From Triangularia verruculosa (Eukaryota; Ascomycota; Sordariomycetes; Sordariales; Podosporaceae), in contig MU863897.1 in the NCBI GenBank assembly GCA_033296885.1, positions 1 to 64,000 of the forward strand: a DNA stretch of 64,000 nt. The letters run 5' to 3'. Positions 23,001 through 34,489 of the stretch are shown piece after piece; the stretch's first letter is position 1; each line of letters opens with the position of its first letter. The position numbers were made by a program, and so were the translations under genes. The notes beneath the pieces were generated by a model. That model searched no databases and was not told where the DNA came from. It worked only from the letters and a program-made list of their open reading frames with translations.

Positions 23001-26000
23001 ACATTCTCCTGCATTTACAAGATGAGCTTCAAAACCCGGTCGTATAGAGCGTGTGGCCTGGGGAGCGGCTCCGGGGCTCAAAGGGCAACGCCTCTCCCGT
23101 TGGAACCGGCCCCATGAATCGATGGACGGACGGCTTCCGAGGCGACGATGAAAAAGAGGGCCCGTTTCTAGCCCCCCGGACCTGCAGCACGCCTGCAGCA
23201 AACTCGAAGACGTTCGCTGTCTGCTGTATCACCGCCTGCATTTAGCAGATTTCGTGCTTCTTTGCTATGCACCCCTGCCTCTGTACTCCAGTCGAAGTCC
23301 GAACGAAGTACGTCGCGCTTTGCGGTTTCTTGTTAGTAGTCGAGGCCCAGGCCAAGATGCCATGAGCTGCCAGATTGATAGCAGCGAAAGAAGCTTTTTC
23401 TTGTTCCGGGATGGTCGTGATCGGAGTGAGGATTGTCCGGGATGCAGCACCCCGGACCCAGCTCTGGTTGAACCCCCACAAGCGAGATGATTGTTCTTTC
23501 ATCACATCACGCAAGAACTGGTCCCTACGCGCCCTTCAAGGACGGGCGATGCTTGAACGCCAAAGGTCATGCCAGGAACAGCCTACCGGGTATGCATGCT
23601 ATTGTCGCTCTTTCAACAAGCCTCTGCCGTCTCGCTGTCGTGTCTAGTGAGATGGAAGTGAGAAGATGCGATCCTCCATTGCCGGCGGCCGATGCCGGTG
23701 AAGGGTCGTCGATGGCCCGTTGTAGCGTGGCCCGTTCCGGTAAAGAATGGCAAGATAAGAAAAGACTTTTTTGGCGCTTGCTAGCCGGCCATTGGATCCA
23801 TCACGCAGCTTAAAATTGGTCCAACGCTACAGCAGACTCGATGCGACATGGGCAAGGTGAGCGGATGAATGGACTTCGACTCTGGTGCCGAGGCCGAGCC
23901 AGAGGCCTCACGCGAAGCACGTTTTTGACCAGAAGGCAGGTACAAAGTACCCTGATATAAAAAGTCTCACTTAGCAGGCCGGAATTTTACCATTCTTGTG
24001 TGGGGATCCGCATCTCCATGTGAGCCATGCCGAGACACCGGCACGCAGTGGCTCGCTCTCCTGCTGCTCATCAGCTCAGTGGCTCTCACAGCTTATGCAA
24101 AACCACAGCGCCACCTTCGCATTACTAGCCGTTACACTCTCGTTGCTAGTGAGGTGACTTGTGCGAGCATCTCGGGCCAATAGCAACAGCGGAGAAGGGG
24201 AAATGCCTGAGCTGCCGTGCCCGCTTGGGAAAGCTCATCATAATTTCCACAAAGTGGCATCGGCCCACCAGCCAGTGAAAGACCCGAAGGGCCCAAGCTT
24301 CAAGTGTGTGTGAACGGCGTGGGGATGTGGCTGGTAGGTACAGGGCGCTATCGATATGACGATGGCGAGGCTGGTTCCTGTTGGACGCTGACCGACTCCC
24401 TTTGCCGCATTTCAGGGAGCGGTGTATGGCTGTATGGATGATGCTGTCCTTTTAGTTGCTTGGGAGTGGTCCCAAACGCTCGTTTCTTGAAGGCCCTTAA
24501 AAGCCTTTCCTGGAGCAAGGAAACGGCATGGTTTGATGCGGGTCATGCTGTGTGCCAACTTCAGACACGGAGCCCCACAACTTCGAGTTGACCAGTCGCA
24601 CCCTGGACAGAATAATTGGTATCTGTAGGAAAGCCAGAACTGCAGTTTTCAGGACAGTGTCAGTCTTTTTTGGCCAGAGCGGGCCAGAGATCCCCCACCA
24701 TGATTGGTGAGATTCAGAACCGGCGCAGTCCGTCAGGTGTCGACTGTCGACCCATCGAGAACGTGCGGCAGGCGTGGTGGTTCAGAGGACGGCAGCGCTC
24801 GGGTGCTGAGTTAAAAGCGTCCCTGACGTCGCTTTCCGCCTAGCAACAGCTGTGAGACTTTTCCTTGTCACTGTTGTTGATCGCGACAGGAAGTGGAGTG
24901 GGCTTTTGCGCGTGCTGGCAGCAAAGTGTCTGGTTGGCTCTGTCGCAGGGGACATGGGGCCAGGCGTAAGATTCCTAGCCTGGTCAGGCAGGCAACAAAG
25001 CTTCGAACTGCCGCGGGCAGCTTGGCAAACGCGGCCTTGGAGCGAAAAAGTTTTTGCACCCTGGATAGGCGAATGCCAGAGGCTGCCATTGCCAACGCGC
25101 CAATGCCTTCCCAGCAGCTTATTATTTCAACGGCAGGAGAAGGCGTTGCGCACCGAACGTTGGAGATTGAATCGTCGAAGGAGCTGTCCAGAAGTGGAAG
25201 ACTGCAGACGGAGCTGAGTGGCCGGAGCTCTCTTGCAAACCCCAGATTTCTCTCCCCCGCGATTTCCATGTGAAAAAGAGCGGGAACCCAGCCCAGAGCG
25301 CCGCGACTCAGACCTGCCTCAAGCCGTCCCGAAAGGCCATGAAAGAGCGCCTTGTTGTCTCTTTTTGTTTCCAATCAACAAGAGCCCGTTCATAGCAAGC
25401 GGTAGAAAAAGAATTTTGCAGGTAGCAATGCATTAGACTTGCCACTGCAACAGTCTTGATAGCCCGGTTTGGAAAGCCGTCCCAGGTGTAAATTTGTTGC
25501 CCAAAAGCGACAAGTTCCACTCTATTTACACCAGGTACTTGTAAGAACCCATAATCTTACGCTGATGCGGAGGGGAGGGCCAACCCCAACAGTGATCCAA
25601 TTGCCTGTACACTAAGCTCCGCCCCCCAGTCCCGTCGTGACCCTGCCGAGCCTGCACATCCCAGCCCATCCAGAGGTCGCACCCACGACACCCTAGCAGC
25701 GTTTTCCCATCGCAGGTGTTGGCACCGACTGACAGAACGCGCGGGCTGGGCCTTGCAACCTCAGTACCCCCTTTTTTTGTTGCTGCCAGCCTGCACTCGA
25801 CGAGTTTCATCGAAGCTACCACACCCAGGTCGAGCTTCCTACCCTACCCCCAGGCTCACGTCCCACCTCCACCCTGGGTCGCACCACATTGACCACTCAC
25901 CACGCATCTGCTGCGCCCGCCCGGTGGTTATCCATTTCCTCTACCGCACCTCTTCTCTTTCTCTTCCCTTTTTTCCTTTCCCCTTCCTCCCGCCAGTCTC

Positions 26001-26282
26001 TCCTTCCCACCATCTCGAATCGCAGCTTGTGCCTGTGGACCTGTGGACGTGCTCGGTTGAGGTGCAGTCGACTCGCGTCTCTTTGTGCACTCGGGCCCAC
26101 TCCATCTCGTCGTCGTCGTCGATCTCCTCTCCGTCACGCCTCCAACCGCCAGACCGTCGGTCAACACACGCGGCGTGTTTGCGTCAAACAAGGGCGAGCG
26201 ACATATAATAACGCACAACACCACCAGCCCTCGAGCCACCTGCTATCCCCAAGCCCCGTAATAATCCGCACAAGACATCACA
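20048..26282. other. 6.2-kb gap without a recognisable gene
   Basis: No frame here shows a known domain, and the longest (168 codons, 24868-25374 minus) has no motif. GC content is not depressed, so it is not an obvious AT-rich RIP block. The last 350 bases are strongly pyrimidine-rich and look like the promoter and leader of the glycosyltransferase gene. A non-coding RNA or a gene with many short exons cannot be excluded. Confidence 0.45.
25948..26010 (+). promoter_or_regulatory. Pyrimidine tract upstream of the glycosyltransferase
   Basis: A run of over 60 bases made almost only of C and T lies about 275 bases before the ATG. CT-rich tracts are common next to transcription start sites in filamentous fungi, so I read it as the core promoter or leader region. 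Confidence 0.45.
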
Positions 26283-28524
26283 ATGTCGATATTTGCGTGG
26301 TGTAGCCAGCGCGCTGGCGGTCTGGCCATGCTGTCAACCGTTGCGCTCTCCTACTGGGTTATCTCGAGCGAACTCGAAGCTCAACGACATGGCTACAAGT
26401 ATCAGTCAAACGACAGTCTTAGCGCGCCCAATTACGATCCCCAAGACGGCGCTATTTGGGTCAACATCTTCTCCTACTACTGCCTGCTCATTCACTTCTT
26501 GGTCTTCTGCTTCCCATTGCGCTCTTGCTACGCCGTCTTCACCATCGGAAGGCAGCTACGGAAATCGGCTCGCGCGAAGACACTCAAGGATCTCAAGTTT
26601 GGACACCGCCGCCGCAGCTCTTCGACCTCCCTTTCGAGCTCCGAGACATTGACCTCGTCACGCGAATTGAGCTCCTCCTCGAGCAGCGAAATCGAGGATG
26701 TCGACACCGACTGCTACATTGACGGCGACATTGCCCCCGACCGCGTCATCCATGCCATCGTCATTCCTAACTACAAGGAGGAAAACGACACGCTCAGGGA
26801 GACACTTGAGGTTTTGGCTTCTCACCCCCAGGCCCGAAATACCTACGATGTAAGTGGGCGCATTCTAGTCCTCAGCCGCCGAAAGGCACCCTGTTATCAA
26901 CTGCTGTCCACCAAATGCTTGGTTCTTCTGGCAGTGGGGTTGCAAGGCCCAATGAGGTCGTGCATTGATTTGAGGCACGTCCCATGTTTAGTGCGGAGCT
27001 GACAGTTCGCGATCCAGGTCTATCTTGCTATGGAGCAACGGGAGCACAATGCGGAGACCAAGGCCTCCCGGTTCGTCAATGAGTTTTCCAAGAAGTTCCG
27101 CTCCATCAACTACACGCTACACCCGTCCGATATCCCTGGTGAGCTTGCTGGCAAGGGCAGCAACATGGCTTGGGCTGCCCGAAAGCTCAGTGAGAGATAC
27201 GCTCTTGGGCAGCGGAAGGATGTGATCGTAACCGGCATTGATGGTGAGTTGCCCCGCCGGATCGCAGAACAGTCTGGGCCCCGTTGCAAAATGCATCGGG
27301 TGGCTCGGGTGGTTGGTCCCTTTATTTTTGAGGTGTGCGGTTGGATTCGCTAACCAAGTTTGTCAAAATGCAGCCGATAGTCATCTCTCGACCAATTATT
27401 TCGGATTGGTCACCACCATGCACATGACTTACCCTGAGACTGCCACCACCACTCTGTATTCAGCCCCCATCATCTTTGACCGCAACGCTCACAACGTCCC
27501 GGCTATTGTCCGCGTCGCCGACGTACTGTGGTCCGCCGCCGGCATGTCTGGGCTGTACAAGGGCTCCACTGTCGCTCCTCCTACCTCTGTATATTCGGTG
27601 CCTCTCGAACTCGTGGACCGTGTTGGCGGCTGGGATTGCGATGCCGAGGCGATTGGTGAGGACTTGCATATGTACCTCAAGTGCTTTTTTGCGCTTAATG
27701 GCAATTTGACTGTCCGGACCGTCATGAGCCCAGTCAGCCAGACCAATGTTACTGGCGGTGGTCACGGCAAGGGAGTTCCCGGCTTGATTGCCGATGTTCA
27801 GGCTCGGTACAAGCAAGCTCTCAGGCACATGTGGGGCGCTCTTGACACCGGGTATGCGCTTAGAAAGGTCGTCGAGGTTTGGAGAGAGCGGAAGCACACC
27901 TCGAGAGCTTTCCGCCCTCTTCATACGGCCCTCAATGATGCCTCGGATGGCTATGTCCCCGAATCGCAAGTTTCGACAGCTGATCCTGAGGCTGCTCCTG
28001 AGAGTGGCATTTTCTCGGACGTTACCACCGACACCCTGAAGGGCGTCAACTATGAGCGCATGGTCGTACTCTTCCACCGCCTTTTTGAAGCCCATTTTTT
28101 GCCAGTCCAGATGACCATTCTGGTTGTTGCGTCAACTCTTTACGCCTGGGTTACGGACGGGGCTCCTGATGTTCACGGTGTCAACTGGATGTTCAATATC
28201 TGCAACATTTTGCGGACAGTCGGCTTCATGGAAGTTGCGCTTTACCTCTTCCTCTACGAAAGCTTCCACAAGATCTGCCTCGAGATTCGCGAGAAGGAGA
28301 TGAGCGATGCCGGTCTGACCAAGGGTATGCACTTCTCCCGCAGAGAAGTCAAGACCAACTTCATTGACTACATCATGGTGCCTCTGGTCGCCCCAATTTT
28401 CGGCTCCATCCCCTGCGCCCAGGCGCAAATATACCACTTTTGGACGGTAGACTTGGTGTATACGGTCAGCAAGAAGGTGACCAGGAGAAGAGCGAAATCA
28501 GTAACGCTGGATTCACTGGTATAG
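26283..28524 (+). CDS. Membrane-bound family 2 glycosyltransferase
   Basis: Exons 26283-26849, 27018-27243 and 27374-28524 give 647 residues. Two hydrophobic segments lie near the N terminus (about 10-30 and 58-85), followed by a Ser-rich linker and the GT2 fold starting with HAIVIPNYKEENDTL. The metal-binding DAD in GIDADSH spans the second intron. Next come AIGEDLHMYLKC with the acidic pair of the catalytic site and QALRHMWGAL in the place of the QxxRW motif. Two to four further helices follow, for example ILVVASTLYAWV. This layout fits a polytopic sugar transferase using a nucleotide sugar on the cytosolic face. The substrate is unknown. It belongs to a fungal family I recognise only as GT2 and does not look like a chitin synthase. 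Confidence 0.88.
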
Positions 28525-31046
28525 CCCCCATTATCGCCTTTCGAAACTTATCACATTTTAATAGCGACGACGCGTTACATCTATCTACGGGCTCGATTCT
28601 GTTCGGTCTCGACACTGTATGCCGTTGACGATCTGGCATGGAGCTGTCCAGCACACCTCTGGAGCGCCGACCCATTTTCGATTCTTGGGCATTTCTACAT
28701 TTTGTTAACAGACTTTGGCAATCGGCGTGTATCCCGCCTCTCTGGCCTTTGTTCTTTTATAAACAGCACGGGATTATATGAGGCGCACGTGTGTAAATCA
28801 AGAGGACATGATGTTGATATGCATGGCACAGCATCGGCATTTGGCATCTAGATATGGGGCTCGACGTTTTTCTTGTTTTTGTGTTGCTATTATTACTTTG
28901 CTCATTGTTTTTGGCGGGATTCATCGGAGTTTCAGGAGCAGGAGATGAGGGAGAAATAATTTATACCAGGACGGACAGGGGGACACTCGGTTTATGGAAG
29001 ATATCCCCCGCCTTGCTGGCGACATTCGCTTACAACACTACACCACTACGACCAACCACCAGAACGAGTTGGGATTACAAGACAACATGGCACTAATTCA
29101 AGACGACCACCCCCCCCCCCCCCCCAGGGCGGCAAGCACAGTTTGGGGAGTGTCTCTGAGAAACAAATAAGAAGAACAAGCCCGGAGTCTTGGGAAATGG
29201 CATCAGAGATTCCGAGCAACCAAAGAAGCACCTTGGGATGAGTGGCTACAATAATGGGGAAGAGTCGGGCTCCACCCCCAGAGCGGCTCACAACTTTTCT
29301 ACTTGATGACCAAGAAGCACCCCCAGGAAAACGACGGGTCAACCCTCTTCACGGTATGAAACGAAGAGTGAGCCAGAGAAAGAAGGGAAATAATTTAATC
29401 CATTTTAGCCCTTAATATTTAATTTTTTATGTACATACCGAACAAAGGAGCATGGGGAGGAAGAGGAGGACGAGGAGGGTGAGTTGCAAGCGGTCCAGCG
29501 GCGTCAGTTGGGGTGGGCGGGAGGGGATTTTGGTGATGATAATGACGTTTATTTGGGACTTGGTGTGGGGGCTGTAGGGGACAAGGAGGGAGGATGGTAG
29601 GAAGACAGAAAGTTCCAAGTCGCCTTGGTCTCTGAAAGATTGGGACGGGGTGCAAAACACCAGTGTAGTTTGAGAGAGGAAGAAATTCAAATCATGACGC
29701 TCGCTTGGCATGCATAAAAGCTATCTTTCTTGGGTGTTTTTATTTAGTGACTTTGCTTGGATTTTGTGTGTTTGTGTGTTGTTGGATGTTGTGCACCCTG
29801 GTAAGTTGGTTGGTAGTCCAAGACTTTATTTCACCGTTGGATACCTGGAACGTTTCCGCGCACTCGTAGCGTACATGGGGTTTATTAGCAACTAGTAGTT
29901 TTTGGCGTGGATGGGTTTTTTCGATGGAGTCGAGCGTCGTCATCTTTTCTTGTGTTGGACAAGGACGCGGGCCGGACCAGTCCATAACGCGCAACATGAA
30001 AAGCATACGTCGTCACTCCACATCGCATTGAAAAAATGCGACAAGAAAAAGAGGGAACCCGAGCGGGAACGGAGATTGGGCGGGGGGAGGGGGTTTGTTG
30101 TGGTGTTTTCATGCCGACATCCCGAGGATTAAGGGAGTAAGAAGTTTGAGGACGAGATTAGGAGTTATTTGAAGCGCTTGGGTTCCCGGCGTTTTATTTC
30201 AATGGGTTGAGGTATGTATGTTACAGGATACACTGCCACTGTGGATATGTGAAGAGTGGGTTGTGGGAAGTGATTGGGAGGTGATCACCGCTTCCTAGAG
30301 AGACCTCCCAAGGCTGTGGGGATGTACTGAAAGGTCCAGGACACATTATTATTTAATTATTCGAATTACAATCCAGATAGTGCAGAGAGAGTGGGAGTGA
30401 TACCGGGTCAGCCGGGTTCTGGACGGAGGCTGCGTGGCTGCTAAACAATGAGAGCGGAACTGAGCTGGGACACATATCGGCGGCTGACTATGCCGTGTCC
30501 GAAGGCTGAAAGGAAGACTAGAGATGGCTGTGGATGCTTCCCCAGAGCCACACTTAGCACTCTGCCCGCTTCAAGGATCGAAGGGAGGCAGTATTATAGA
30601 GAGCAGGAACACACCTAGGACCGGAAAGTAATGCACAAGTCAAGACATAAGAACATCGTTTTTGTTCATAGCCGTAACGGCAATTATTATTTTCCCCTAA
30701 AACAGACAGTAACAACAGAAAATCCCTGGGAGGTGACAGAAAAAACCTCCAAACCCAAAGTTTTGTTCGCCATTCCATAATGCAATGCAGACCTCGTCAT
30801 CCCGTTGAACACCGTCTCTTTCTGCTACCTAAGAGGACAGAATCCTCACAGATCGTGCGCAGGTCGGATGGTCTCCATCGTGCTGTATATGAAGCAAAAA
30901 GACCGATCAGGCCACCCGTAGGAAGAGCCCCGAGATATCATCAATGAAAAAGGAAATGTGCCCGTCGTAAAATACACAGCGCTCCATGCCACCGAGTCCG
31001 ACGCCACGCTCAGCAGACACGCATATAGGCAAGTCCCAAAGATTGT
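28525..31046. other. Intergenic region, glycosyltransferase / FKBP 3' ends
   Basis: The two flanking genes converge, so this 2.5 kb is 3' flanking DNA for both. I see no gene. A frame at 28854-29096 begins with a hydrophobic stretch but has no other support. A C16 homopolymer lies at 29110-29125. Confidence 0.5.
29110..29125. repeat. C16 homopolymer
   Basis: Sixteen consecutive C residues lie in the convergent gap. It is likely to vary in length and to be error-prone in sequencing. Confidence 0.85.
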
Positions 31047-32597
31047 TTACTTGATCTCAATAAGCTTGACATCGAAGATCAAAGTGCTATTGGCAGGAAT
31101 ACCGGGAAGGGACTTGCTGCCGTAGGCAAGGTGGGCGGGAATAGTCAACCGACGCTCGCCACCGACAGCCATGCCGAGAATGCCGACGTCCCAGCCCTTG
31201 ATAACCTCGCCCTTGCCGATCTTGAAGCTGAATGGCGCACCCTTCTTGTTGGAGTCAAAGACCTTGCCGTTCTGAAGCTTGCCAATGTAGCGCATGCCAA
31301 CGCGGTCGCCGTTCTTCACAGTGCGGCCAGTGCCAGCCTTGCGGTCGTCGATGGTAACACCGTTGACAACCTTGACACCAAGAGCGCCCTTCTTCTCAGC
31401 GGGCTTCTCAGCAGCCTTGTCCTTGGCGGGGCCGGTAGGACCTTGTTCAAGGTTCTTGGCGAACTGGACCTTCTTATCGCCCTTGGCGGCGGGAGACTCC
31501 TTGACCTTGGCATCCACGGCCTCGCCGGCGTTGTTCTTCAACTTCTTCTGTTGCTTCTTGCTGAGCTTCTTCTCCTCCTGGGCCATCAACTCATCGAGGC
31601 CCTCAGCCTCCTCCTCGGCAGCTCTCTTCTTGCCCTTCTTCTTGGTATCGACGAGCTTGGGAGCCTCCTCCTCATCGGTGTCGATCTCCTTGATGCGCTC
31701 GGCGCCATCGATCTCGTCGAGCTCGTCGCTCATGTCGTCGGAGTCATCTTCGAGGACGGCGCGCATGTCGTCATCGTAGTCCTCGTCGGACTCCTCGTCA
31801 GAGTCACCCTCCTCATCGTCCTCGGGAACAACGTAGTTGCCGGTGACATAGACGGTGTGGGTACCAGTGACAGCGAAGAAGACCTTCTCACCTTCGCCAA
31901 TGACGAGGTCAATGGGCTGCTGGTAGGTCTAGAATGCATGTTAGTTTGCGCAGATTTCTCAGTGAAGAGTTCATGTTGGTACGTACCCGCTCAGTATCGA
32001 GGGTGCAGACAACGAACTCCTCGAGCTCGCCCTCCTCATCGTCAGACTCTTCGTCGCTTTCCTCTTCATCCTCCTCGGCCTTAGCCTTGCCCTTGCTCTT
32101 GCCGTTAGGCTTGGCGTCGGCATCCTCCATCTCGTCATCCGACTCCTCTTGGGTAGCCTCCATCAGCTTCTTGATGGCAGCGGCGCGCTTGGCCTTCTTA
32201 GACTTGGCGGGGTCGCTGGGGCCACCGTTGGCCTCCTCGTCAGACTCCTCATCAGACTCATCGTCATCGCCACCGCCGAGAAGCTTCTGAAGGTATTCAT
32301 CCTCATCTTCATCTTCATCCTCGCCGTCACCGACAACTCTGACGATCTTGAGAGTCGAGCGGGGGACAGTAGGGATGTTGCCCTCCTCATCAGCCTCGGG
32401 GGCAGCGGTGGGGTCAATGGCGGCCATAGTAATGCGAATCTGCCCGGTCGCATTAGCAAATTGAACATGGCAGGCGCTCCAGTAACATGGTGATTGAGAT
32501 TGCTGATACTTACAGTCGCAGGGAACTGAATCTCAGCGGGCACAAGCTGTCCGGGAGGGACATCTTGGCCATAGACGGCAACAGGAAGAAGAGGCAT
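31047..32597 (-). CDS. fpr4: Nucleolar FKBP-type prolyl isomerase (Fpr3/Fpr4 type)
   Basis: Exons 32597-32514, 32439-31987 and 31928-31047 give 472 residues. The N-terminal about 100 residues form the nucleoplasmin-like domain of this family, starting MPLLPVAVYGQDVPPGQ. Several long Asp/Glu/Ser tracts and basic KKGKKR and KKQQKKLKN patches follow, typical of histone-binding nucleolar FKBPs. The final about 110 residues are the FKBP domain: GDRVGMRYIGKL, FDSNKKGAPFSF, GKGEVIKGWDVGI, ERRLTIPAHLAYG, and ending STLIFDVKLIEIK. It should act as a histone chaperone and proline isomerase on chromatin. Yeast has two paralogues (Fpr3 and Fpr4); most filamentous fungi have one, usually called Fpr4, so the symbol is by analogy. 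Confidence 0.95.
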
Positions 32598-33194
32598 GTT
32601 GTCTGATTTTGGGGCGGGATTAATGGGTAGGTATTAAACTGAAGGAATGGCGATGCGAGTTAATTCCCTGACAAGGTGAACAGAAAATGCGATGCTGATG
32701 CTGAGTCCAGAGAAAAAGAAGAGAGGTGTGGGAAGCGCAGAAGAAAAAAATATCAAGCAACTTTGCACCGAGTCTGCAGCAATTCAAAGTCGGCCCCATA
32801 AAAAAGTTTGGGCGACTCCACTTAAGTAGCCGATAAGGCTTATCGGCCCACATGTTTCCCGGCCAATCCAGTGGGACAGAGGTGAAGGGACCATTCAGCA
32901 CGAAACGGCGCAGCAGTGATTGGGTTCGAGAGCCTGCACTAGAGTGAATGTCTTGAATCAAAAGTCTTGGGTTGCTCTTCGGTATCCTAGGTACCATTGG
33001 CATCTTGTGAGCATCGGTTGGGAAGCGGTTTCGAGCTTTTGATCTGAACTCTTTCGAAGTCTCTTTGTTGACATGCAAGAATTTACAAGCACCTCTCCAC
33101 ATGGATTCCCTGCTCATTCACTTCTCCAAGTTGGCTGCTTCACGTCAACCTCCCCACGTCCTAGACAAAAAAAGTGAGACCTGCTATGCAAAAG

Positions 33195-33310
33195 CCAGGC
33201 CTGTAAGATAGTGAAGAGGTAATAAAAGATAGAAAACAAGCCTTAAAGGTAGTATAAAGCTGTTAGAAGATAGTAAATATGTCTTGAAGATAGTTAAAGG
33301 CTTTTATTTC
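33195..33310. repeat. AT-rich patch with repeated AAGATAGT words
   Basis: The word AAGATAGT recurs three times, with related AAAGATAG and AAGGTAGT words between, in a stretch much richer in A and T than its surroundings. It looks like a decayed repeat, perhaps altered by repeat-induced point mutation, but it is too short to classify. Confidence 0.4.
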
Positions 33311-33347
33311 CGTAATAAACGTGTGATCCCAACTTGCAGTCCCAATT

Positions 33348-33388
33348 ATTCTGTCCAGGGTACGCTCTCGTGTCCCTGGACACAGAAT
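33348..33388. repeat. Imperfect palindrome (hairpin)
   Basis: ATTCTGTCCAGGG is followed by a 13-base spacer and CCCTGGACACAGAAT, its reverse complement except for two extra bases. It lies just after the AT-rich patch and may mark a terminus of the same old element. Confidence 0.5.
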
Positions 33389-34489
33389 ACAATGGCTTGG
33401 CATTTGAGTATCGTTTCAGGAACCTCTTCTCTGCTGGGAGGCGGCACTTCTCCTTAAGTTGATCTGATACTATTCAGGCTTTCCAGAGCCTAGTCTCTTG
33501 AAGTTGGGCTAAACTTGTGTGGCGAGTTGATGTCGCCAATCTGTTCTGCGTGTCAGCAAGAGGCAAGTCTGAAAAAGCTGAAGAGGGGGGATATCAAGTA
33601 GCCACATATAGATTTTATGCCGTTACATATCCCACAGTTCAGGCGGTGGGGGATACACGAGGTATTGGGTAAGCTAGGACGAGCATGCCACCTCTGGATA
33701 TTACTGAACGTATCTACAGATACCGATAGGGTTGTGGGACTTGCTGTCGCATTTACATCTACTTGGTAGTTGTTGTTTTATTCTATCCTGCTCTCGATGA
33801 TATCCTGCCTTCCTTTTATTCTTGAAGGTGTCTTGAAGGGAAAGAGTGCCAAGTGTGGCTCTGAGAAAGCGCTTATTTTACACCTTCCCAGAGCCGCTGG
33901 TCTCATTTGACATGATGTCCACCGTAGGAAGGAGCTCTACAGAGACCATGCCTCGAGGTGGTAGGTGTGGACTCTGGTTTTCTTCTTGCCTGCCATCAGC
34001 TTCACGCTCACCCATTTTGCCCCCCGATCAACTTGTTAATTTTATCGTGGCCCCTTGACTCTCGTTGGATCTCTGGGAGTGCACCATTCCATCACACTTA
34101 CGCGGCATCATTAGTGCGTCGTCATTTCATCCCATGGACAGGGCCGCACCGTCATGAAGAGCAGAACTGCAGAGCAGCATAGCCAGATTGCCTCCATCTC
34201 TCTAGGGGCCGGCTACAAGCTGAACGACAACACTAGCGTCTGGTCCTTCGCCCCCTCAGACCACAGTCCAACCCAAGCATCAAAATTGAGTCGGCACAGA
34301 TTCGGGATTTTGTCAGCCTTCAAGTCGTTGACCAACCTGAGTAAGTCGAATGGTTATCATGTAAGCGACCTGGACTGATGGTGGGTTTGGACGAAAGCTA
34401 CCGAGAAGCCTCCCGTCGGCAAGAAGTCTGAAGAGCGTCCGAGTGGCTGTCGTGGAGCAAAGTCAATCCTCTCCGCCGGCATTCTAAAG

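Larger units (their letters stand above)
32598..34489. other. Divergent region, FKBP / NDR-like kinase
   Basis: This 1.9 kb lies between divergent genes. It holds an AT-rich patch with repeated AAGATAGT-like words (33195-33310), an imperfect palindrome (33348-33388), and a possible upstream exon of the kinase at 34154-34340 ending in a strong GTAAGT donor. Otherwise I see no gene. Confidence 0.45.

Noticed and set aside
24868..25374. 168-codon minus-strand frame in the 6.2-kb gap
   Set aside because: Overlapping frames on the other strand are equally long, and no domain or coding bias is visible.
28854..29096. 80-codon frame starting with a hydrophobic stretch
   Set aside because: The apparent signal peptide arises from T-rich DNA, and the remainder is unlike a mature protein and ends near a poly-C run.
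31131..32084. 317-codon plus-strand frame, Leu/Val-rich
   Set aside because: It is the antisense shadow of the acidic and basic tracts of the FKBP gene, and its hydrophobic look comes from complementing Asp/Glu/Lys codons.
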